64,000 nt of DNA from Sphingomonas endophytica (GTDB taxonomy: Bacteria; Pseudomonadota; Alphaproteobacteria; Sphingomonadales; Sphingomonadaceae). The translations under genes were made by a program, and so were the position numbers. The notes under the pieces are model-generated. The model had not been told where the DNA came from. It made no database searches and worked only from the letters and a program-made list of their open reading frames with translations. This document shows, one piece after another, positions 59,095-64,000 of the stretch. The stretch lies in assembly GCF_014199415.1 (NCBI RefSeq), contig NZ_JACIJN010000006.1, positions 211,541-275,540 on the forward strand, given 5' to 3'. Positions within the stretch are counted from its first letter, which is position 1. The number at the start of each line of letters is the position of its first letter.

Positions 59095-60558
59095 TTGTTG
59101 ATGGCAGCCTTGCCGCTAGCCGGACTTGCGGCCCCCGCCGCCGCGCAGGAGCGCGCCGTCACCGTCACCTTGCGCCCGTCGGTCGATCGACCGACAACCA
59201 CCTTCGAGGGCTGGGGCACCGCGCTGGCGTGGTTCGCCGACGTGACCGGCGGCTGGCCGGATGCCGAGCGTCGGCGGCTCGCCGATCTCTTCTACGGCAA
59301 GGACGGGCTCGGCTGGACGATCGCGCGCTACAATATCGGTGGTGGCAATGCCGCGGGCACGCCGCCGTACCTGCGCCCCGGCGGTGCGGTGCCGGGCTTC
59401 TGGCAGCAGCCGGCGGGGACGCAGGGGCGTGACTGGTGGCGCGCCGACGATCCCGCGATGTGGGACTGGTCGCAGGATCAGCGCCAGCGCTGGTGGCTCG
59501 ACGCGATCCGCGACCGTGTGGCAGCGCCGATCTTCGAGGCCTTCTCCAACTCGCCGCCGTGGTTCATGACCGTCTCTGGCCGGGTGTCGGGGGCCGAGAA
59601 GGCCAGCGACGACAACCTGCGGCCCGGCTTAGAGAAGGCGTTCGCGACCTATCTCGCCCGCAGCGTCGCCGAATTGCAGCAGCGCCACCGCATCACCTTT
59701 CGCACGCTCTCGCCGGTCAACGAGCCCAACACCGATTACTGGTTCGCCGCCAACAAGCAGGAAGGCGCACACTGGAGCCCGGCGCGACAGGCCGCGATGA
59801 TCGACGCCACCGATGCTGCGCTGAAAGCGCAGGGGCTGAAGACGGTCGTCGCCGCGCCGGACGAGACCAATTCGGTGCTCTTCCTCGCCGATTGGGCGGC
59901 CTATCCCGCTGCAACGCGCGCGCGGATCGGGCAGCTCAACGTCCACAGCTATGGCACCATCCATCAGACCGGCGTGCGCGACGCCGCGTGGGCGGCGGGC
60001 ATCCGGCTGTGGATGAGCGAGAATGACGCGCCGCTCGACAAGGATCCGGAGGATTTCGCGGGCATGGCCTCGCCGCTGGCGATGGCCGAACATATCGTGC
60101 TCGATATGAAGCGGCTGGAGCCCGCCGCCTGGGTCTTCTGGCAGGCGGTCGAGACGCTCAGCACCACCGATGGCGCGAAGGGCAGTAACTGGGGGCTGGT
60201 CAAGGCCGACCTGCGCGGGCCGGCCAACGTCCCTCATGCGATCCACGTCACGCAGAAATACTGGGCGATGGCGCAGTTCAGCCGCTACATCCGCCCTGGT
60301 GACCGGCTGGTCCCCGTCGACGATCTTGACACGATCGGCGCGCTGTCTCCGGACGGCCGGCGGTTGACGCTCGTCCACGTCAACCCCGGCGTCACCCCGC
60401 GGCGGCTGGCGGTGCCCGCCGGCTGGACGACGCAGATGGTCGTCACCGATGCCAACCACCGTGCCGCCTGCGCGCCCGGGACGCTTGCCCCCGCGCGCGC
60501 GGTCGTCACGCTCATCCTGCGCCGCGACGGCGGAAAGGACCTGCCATGCCCTACCTGA
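59095..60558 (+). CDS. GH30-family endo-beta-1,6-galactanase-like hydrolase
   Basis: This 487-residue enzyme is of family GH30: EGWGTALAWFADVTGGWP near the start, SNSPPWFMTVSG, acid/base E210 in LSPVNEPNTDYW and nucleophile E309 in LWMSENDAP, then a beta-domain at the C-terminus. Sequence style is nearest to endo-beta-1,6-galactanases, which act on arabinogalactan side chains. The N-terminal leader MLMAALPLAGLAAPAAAQ lacks a basic head. The start is a TTG (59095) or ATG (59101) with the nearest ribosome site (GGGAGAAGGG) rather far. It overlaps the next gene by 13 bases. Confidence 0.85.
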   Translation: MLMAALPLAGLAAPAAAQERAVTVTLRPSVDRPTTTFEGWGTALAWFADVTGGWPDAERRRLADLFYGKDGLGWTIARYNIGGGNAAGTPPYLRPGGAVPGFWQQPAGTQGRDWWRADDPAMWDWSQDQRQRWWLDAIRDRVAAPIFEAFSNSPPWFMTVSGRVSGAEKASDDNLRPGLEKAFATYLARSVAELQQRHRITFRTLSPVNEPNTDYWFAANKQEGAHWSPARQAAMIDATDAALKAQGLKTVVAAPDETNSVLFLADWAAYPAATRARIGQLNVHSYGTIHQTGVRDAAWAAGIRLWMSENDAPLDKDPEDFAGMASPLAMAEHIVLDMKRLEPAAWVFWQAVETLSTTDGAKGSNWGLVKADLRGPANVPHAIHVTQKYWAMAQFSRYIRPGDRLVPVDDLDTIGALSPDGRRLTLVHVNPGVTPRRLAVPAGWTTQMVVTDANHRAACAPGTLAPARAVVTLILRRDGGKDLPCPT

Positions 60559-61931
60559 CCTCACGCCGACGCCGCTGGGCCCCCGCGCTGCTGCTGCTCG
60601 CCGCCCCGCTGACGCTCGCCGCCGACGAACCCGCACGCTGGGATGCGCCCGGCGCCGGCAATCCGTTGCTGCCCGGCTATTTCGCCGATCCCTCAATCGT
60701 CCGGGACGGCAACCGCTGGTATATTTTCGCGACGATCGATCCCTGGGGCGACGACCGGCTCGGCCTGTGGACGTCCGAGAACGGCCGCGACTGGCGGTTC
60801 TCCACCCCCGATTGGCCGACCAAGGCGGCCGCGACCAGCCCCACGTCGGGCGACTCGAAGGTGTGGGCGCCATCGGTGGTCCGCGCGCCGAACGGCCGCT
60901 GGTATATGTACGCCTCGGTCGGTAGCGAGGTATGGGTCGGCACCGCGCCATCCCCGGCCGGGCCGTGGCGCGACGCCAACGGCGGCAAGCCGCTGATCGC
61001 GCGTGACTTCGCCCCCGCCTACCACATGATCGACGCCGAGGCGTTCGTTGACGATGACGGGCAGGCCTATCTCTATTGGGGCTCGGGGCTGAACTGGACC
61101 AACGGCCATTGCTTCGTCGTCAAGCTCAAGCCAGACATGGTCACGTTCGACGGCACCCCGCGCGACGTCACTCCGGAGAATTACTTCGAGGGTCCCTTCA
61201 TGATGAAGGCGCACGGCCGCTATCTGCTGACCTATAGCGACGGCAACACCACCAAGGACACCTACAAGGTCCGCTATGCGATCGGGCCGAGCCCGTTCGG
61301 TCCGTTTCACGAGGCGCCGAACAGCCCGCTGCTTCAGACCGACGCCGCGCGCGACATCATCAGCCCCGGCCATCATGCCGTGTTCCGCTCGCAAGGGCAG
61401 AGCTACATCCTCTATCATCGGCAAGCGCTGCCATGGCCGCAGCCGGGCGATGCGGTCCTGCGGCAGGTTGCGGTCGATCCGTTGACGGTCGAGGCCGATG
61501 GCACGCTGGCGCGCGTGCGGCCGACGCACGGCAGCCAAGTGGCTGGCTTCGCCGCGGCGCGCGATCACGGGCTGACGTGGACGCCGATCGGCGATCGCGC
61601 TGCCGCCAAGGCGGCCGACGACAATTACGCGACGCTGTGGCGCGCGCGCCCGGATGGGAGCGGGACGATCGTCGCCGACCTCGGCAGCGTCCGACGCGTG
61701 AACGGCAGCCGGCTGCGCCCGGAATTTGCCACACGCCGCTACACTTATGCCGTGGCGGCCTCACGTGACGGAAAGACGTGGACCCCGTTGCTCGCGCCAG
61801 GCGAGCATCAAGGGTCTCCGGTGACGCTTCGCCATCCGGTCGACACGCGCTATCTGCGGCTCACCCTGGCGACGCCGGGTGCCGGCCTATGGGAATGGTC
61901 GATCGACGGCGCGGGCGGGCACGGGCGCTGA
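60546..61931 (+). CDS. GH43-family glycosidase with C-terminal discoidin-like module
   Basis: This 461-residue exported protein has a signal peptide with a basic head (MPYLTSRRRRWAPALLLLAAPLTLA). The GH43 propeller spans res. 38-330: Asp in YFADPSIVRDG, Asp in MIDAEAFVDDD, Glu in NYFEGPFMMKAHG and the block ISPGHHAVFRS. Residues 345-461 resemble an F5/8-type C (CBM32-like) domain. Likely activities are beta-xylosidase, arabinofuranosidase or beta-1,3-galactosidase. It is coupled to GH30 by a 13-base overlap. Confidence 0.85.
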   Translation: MPYLTSRRRRWAPALLLLAAPLTLAADEPARWDAPGAGNPLLPGYFADPSIVRDGNRWYIFATIDPWGDDRLGLWTSENGRDWRFSTPDWPTKAAATSPTSGDSKVWAPSVVRAPNGRWYMYASVGSEVWVGTAPSPAGPWRDANGGKPLIARDFAPAYHMIDAEAFVDDDGQAYLYWGSGLNWTNGHCFVVKLKPDMVTFDGTPRDVTPENYFEGPFMMKAHGRYLLTYSDGNTTKDTYKVRYAIGPSPFGPFHEAPNSPLLQTDAARDIISPGHHAVFRSQGQSYILYHRQALPWPQPGDAVLRQVAVDPLTVEADGTLARVRPTHGSQVAGFAAARDHGLTWTPIGDRAAAKAADDNYATLWRARPDGSGTIVADLGSVRRVNGSRLRPEFATRRYTYAVAASRDGKTWTPLLAPGEHQGSPVTLRHPVDTRYLRLTLATPGAGLWEWSIDGAGGHGR

Positions 61932-62234
61932 ACCAAGTTCGTCGCCCCGGTTCAGGCTTGGGGCGACGATCCCCCGCTTACTTAACCACCTGCACCAACC
62001 GCGCCGCATCCTGCCCGGTCGGCAACTTGCCCGATGCACGCAACCGCCCTGCGGCGTCGTCCGACGTCAGGGTCGCACTGCGCGATCCGCCACGTGCGCC
62101 TCGTCAGGGCCCGGTCCGCGTGCTCGATCATCACCCGCTCCCCGTTGCGCTCGACGTTCGTAGCGCTACCATTCCTTTGCAACAGGATGATCCGCCGCAA
62201 AAGTCGACCCTGTTCGGGGTGACGGGGAGAGGAC
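61932..62234. other. 303-bp gap with an inverted repeat and a decayed frame
   Basis: CGTCGCCCC (61940-61948) pairs with GGGGCGACG (61960-61968) just after the GH43 gene, a likely terminator. The rest holds protein-like but frame-shifted sequence on the minus strand (see the pseudogene entry) and the ribosome site GGGGAGAGG of the GH35 gene. Confidence 0.6.
61978..62190 (-). pseudogene. Possible remnant of a leftward gene, 3' end
   Basis: On the minus strand one frame reads NVERNGERVMIEHADRALTR and a second, shifted frame continues TLTSDDAAGRLRASGKLPTG and ends QDAARLVQVVK with a TAA at 61978. The two pieces look like one protein end broken by a frameshift near 62104. The family is not recognised, and no upstream part is present. 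Confidence 0.3.
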
Positions 62235-63842
62235 ATGATCGGACGTACCACCATTGCCACAGGGCTGCTGCTCGCGACGGCGACTGTCGCCGCGGCGGAC
62301 GTTCCGCGGCTGGAGAGCCGGAACGGCCGACATGCCCTGATCGTCGACGGCGCACCGTTCACGATCCTCGGCGGGCAGGTCAACAATTCGAGCAACTATC
62401 CCGAAGCGCTCAAGACAGCATGGCCGGTGCTCGATCGCATCCACGCCAATACCGTCGAGGTGCCGATCGCGTGGCAGCAGGTCGAACCGCAGGAAGGCCG
62501 CTTCGACCTCTCCTTCCTCCAGCAATTGCTTGATCAGGCGCGCGCGCACGACAAGCGCGTGGTGCTGCTGTGGTTCGGAACATGGAAGAACACCTCACCC
62601 GGCTACACCCCGGACTGGGTCAAGCTCGACAACCGCCGCTTCCCACGCATGAAGAAGCGCGATGGCAGCGATCACGGCGTGCTTAGCCCGCATGGGGCAG
62701 CGACGCTGACCGCCGATCGGGCCGCATTCGTCAAGGTCATGGAATATCTGCGCGACCATGATCCGCAGCATACCGTCATCATGGTGCAGCCGGAAAACGA
62801 GACCGGCAGCTACCGCAACCCGCGCGATTATTCGGGCATCGGCAATGCGCTGTTCGCCAAAGCCATCCCGGCCGCGCTCGCCAGGCGGGTCGGCCGGAGC
62901 GGAACCTGGACGCAGGTGTTTGGCGCGCAGGCCGACCGTGCCTTCAACACCTGGTATGTCGCCTCGTACGTCGACGCGATCGCCGCAGCGGGGAAGGCGG
63001 TCAAGCCGTTGCCGATGTACGTCAATGCCGCGCTCGCAGGCCCGTCGAACGTCCCCGATCCGGACGGCGTCGCGAGCGGCGGCCCGCAGCAGGATGTAAT
63101 CGACATCTGGAAGGTCGCGGCACCGCACGTCGATTTCGCCGCACCCGACATCTATGACCGCAAAAGCGCCAACGCCACTTCCTATCTCGACCAATATGCA
63201 CGCGCCGACAACGCGCTGATGGTGCCGGAAGTCGGCAATGCGCGTGACTTCCATCGCTACGTCTACGCCGCGCTTGGACGGGGCGCGATCGGCTATGCGC
63301 CGTTCGGAACCGACGAAAGCGGCTATTTTAACTTCCCGCTCGGCGCGCGCGATTTGAGCGACGCGACGCTCGCGCCGCTGACGCTCGCTTATGGCATGTT
63401 CGGCTCGATCATGCGCGACTGGGCGCGGATCGCCTATGCGCGGCCGACCTGGGGTGTCGCCAAGCCCGACGATGGCGCGGTCCAAACGACCCGGATGGGG
63501 ATGTGGACGATCAAGGCGTCCTGGGGCGAGTGGCAGTTCGGGATGCGGAACTGGACGTGGCTCAAGGCCGAGCCGGCGCCATGGGCGAAGGAGCCGGTCG
63601 GCGGGGTGGCGGTCGCGCAACTCTCCCCCGACGAATTTCTGATCGTCGGCGATCATGTCCGCATCGAGATCGAGGCGGCAGAGAAGGCACCCGGCGCGAT
63701 GATGCTGCGCGTGGAAGAAGGCGCGTTCGACAAGGGACGCTGGGTAACCTCGCGTATCTGGAACGGCGATCAAACCGACTATGGGATCAACCTTGTCGAC
63801 CGCCCGCAGGTGCTGAAGGTGACGATGGGAGGTTATCGTTGA
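62235..63842 (+). CDS. GH35 beta-galactosidase with DUF5597 C-terminal domain
   Basis: This 535-residue exported enzyme has a signal peptide (MIGRTTIATGLLLATATVAAA). The GH35 barrel starts DGAPFTILGGQVNNSS. The acid/base is E189 in MVQPENETGSYR and the nucleophile is E332 in ALMVPEVGNARD. The C-terminal part (res. 370-535) has the form of DUF5597. It removes terminal beta-galactose, completing the action of the GH30 and GH43 enzymes upstream. GGGGAGAGG seven bases upstream supports the start. Confidence 0.9.
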   Translation: MIGRTTIATGLLLATATVAAADVPRLESRNGRHALIVDGAPFTILGGQVNNSSNYPEALKTAWPVLDRIHANTVEVPIAWQQVEPQEGRFDLSFLQQLLDQARAHDKRVVLLWFGTWKNTSPGYTPDWVKLDNRRFPRMKKRDGSDHGVLSPHGAATLTADRAAFVKVMEYLRDHDPQHTVIMVQPENETGSYRNPRDYSGIGNALFAKAIPAALARRVGRSGTWTQVFGAQADRAFNTWYVASYVDAIAAAGKAVKPLPMYVNAALAGPSNVPDPDGVASGGPQQDVIDIWKVAAPHVDFAAPDIYDRKSANATSYLDQYARADNALMVPEVGNARDFHRYVYAALGRGAIGYAPFGTDESGYFNFPLGARDLSDATLAPLTLAYGMFGSIMRDWARIAYARPTWGVAKPDDGAVQTTRMGMWTIKASWGEWQFGMRNWTWLKAEPAPWAKEPVGGVAVAQLSPDEFLIVGDHVRIEIEAAEKAPGAMMLRVEEGAFDKGRWVTSRIWNGDQTDYGINLVDRPQVLKVTMGGYR

Positions 63843-63942
63843 GGTGGCGCGGGGGAGGTTGGGGGCGGAGGTTCTTTAGTAAGGCGCACAACGCGGTCTG
63901 GGTATCGCGGGCTGTGCGTTTTTGGCGGGTATCGAACGCACG

Positions 63943-63972
63943 ACGGCCCCGTCTCGTTGGAGACGGGGCCGT
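63943..63972 (+). terminator. Strong terminator hairpin after the GH35 gene
   Basis: ACGGCCCCGTCTC and GAGACGGGGCCGT form a perfect 13-bp stem around GTTG. It is followed by a TG repeat rather than a T-run. Confidence 0.7.
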
Positions 63973-63992
63973 TGTGTGTGTGTGTGTGTGTG
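63973..63992. repeat. TG dinucleotide repeat (10 units)
   Basis: Ten uninterrupted TG units directly follow the terminator stem. The tract can form G-U pairs with the stem's left flank (GCACG), lengthening the hairpin. Confidence 0.95.
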
Positions 63993-64000
63993 AGATGGTT

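Overview
The window comes from a high-GC alphaproteobacterium, almost certainly a Sphingomonas-type sphingomonad. This rests on family content and style: CpdR beside N-formylglutamate amidohydrolase, a PEPxxWA-CTERM protein, a proteobacterial rhodopsin/blh pair, MesX/MesD, rpiB-glyA-nrdR, ubiA divergent from rsmE-gshA, very tight ATGA/GTGA gene overlaps, and the dispersed palindromic intergenic repeats common in this group. No phage, IS element, CRISPR array or replication origin is visible. It reads as ordinary chromosome with several accessory islands.

Layout. 0-1 kb: hutG-type fragment, cpdR, tRNA-Val. 1.2-2.8 kb: a light-driven pump rhodopsin translationally coupled to blh, which makes its retinal. 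2.9-5.4 kb: a leftward mesX-mesD operon (folate-independent methionine synthase) behind a cobalamin riboswitch and an ArsR/SahR-like palindrome. 5.5-9.1 kb: threonine aldolase, EamA exporter, SDR protein, PEP-CTERM protein. 9.2-20.7 kb: an exopolysaccharide region with a GH26-like/RTX secreted protein, a polymerase-like membrane protein, an acyltransferase, a beta-helix protein, three GT4 glycosyltransferases and an acetyltransferase. 20.8-25.4 kb: katG, then tgt between two small genes. 25.4-30.2 kb: an arabinan-use island (FadR-type regulator, GH51, two GH43).

30.4-41.7 kb is mostly core: gshA, rsmE, a 54-residue membrane protein, a DUF2147 protein, ubiA, pmbA, an inositol-phosphatase-like gene, a TSUP permease, wecB, and a gnd-HAD-HAD operon. 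41.7-48.2 kb is the most unusual stretch. A polymerase-like membrane protein fused in frame to a metallophosphatase is divergent from a protein of the gene-transfer-agent spike-base (Rcc01079) family, followed by an SGNH esterase, a GMC oxidoreductase and an epimerase. 48.3-51 kb holds dctA and an unrecognised helix-turn-helix-like gene. 51.0-54.7 kb is leftward: a GIY-YIG/TrmJ fusion whose linker is made of a dispersed repeat, then nrdR, glyA and rpiB. 54.7-58.9 kb holds a lipoprotein, a CoA-ester lyase, an FMN reductase and a class A PBP. 59.1-63.8 kb is a second glycoside hydrolase island (GH30, GH43 with a beta-sandwich module, GH35).

How the genes may work together: the two hydrolase islands together would suit removal of arabinan and beta-galactan side chains from pectin or arabinogalactan. 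The exopolysaccharide genes and the polymerase/phosphatase plus spike-base group concern surface glycan. The rhodopsin, katG and B12-regulated methionine genes suit a light-exposed, low-nutrient, B12-variable habitat such as a plant surface. That habitat is an inference.
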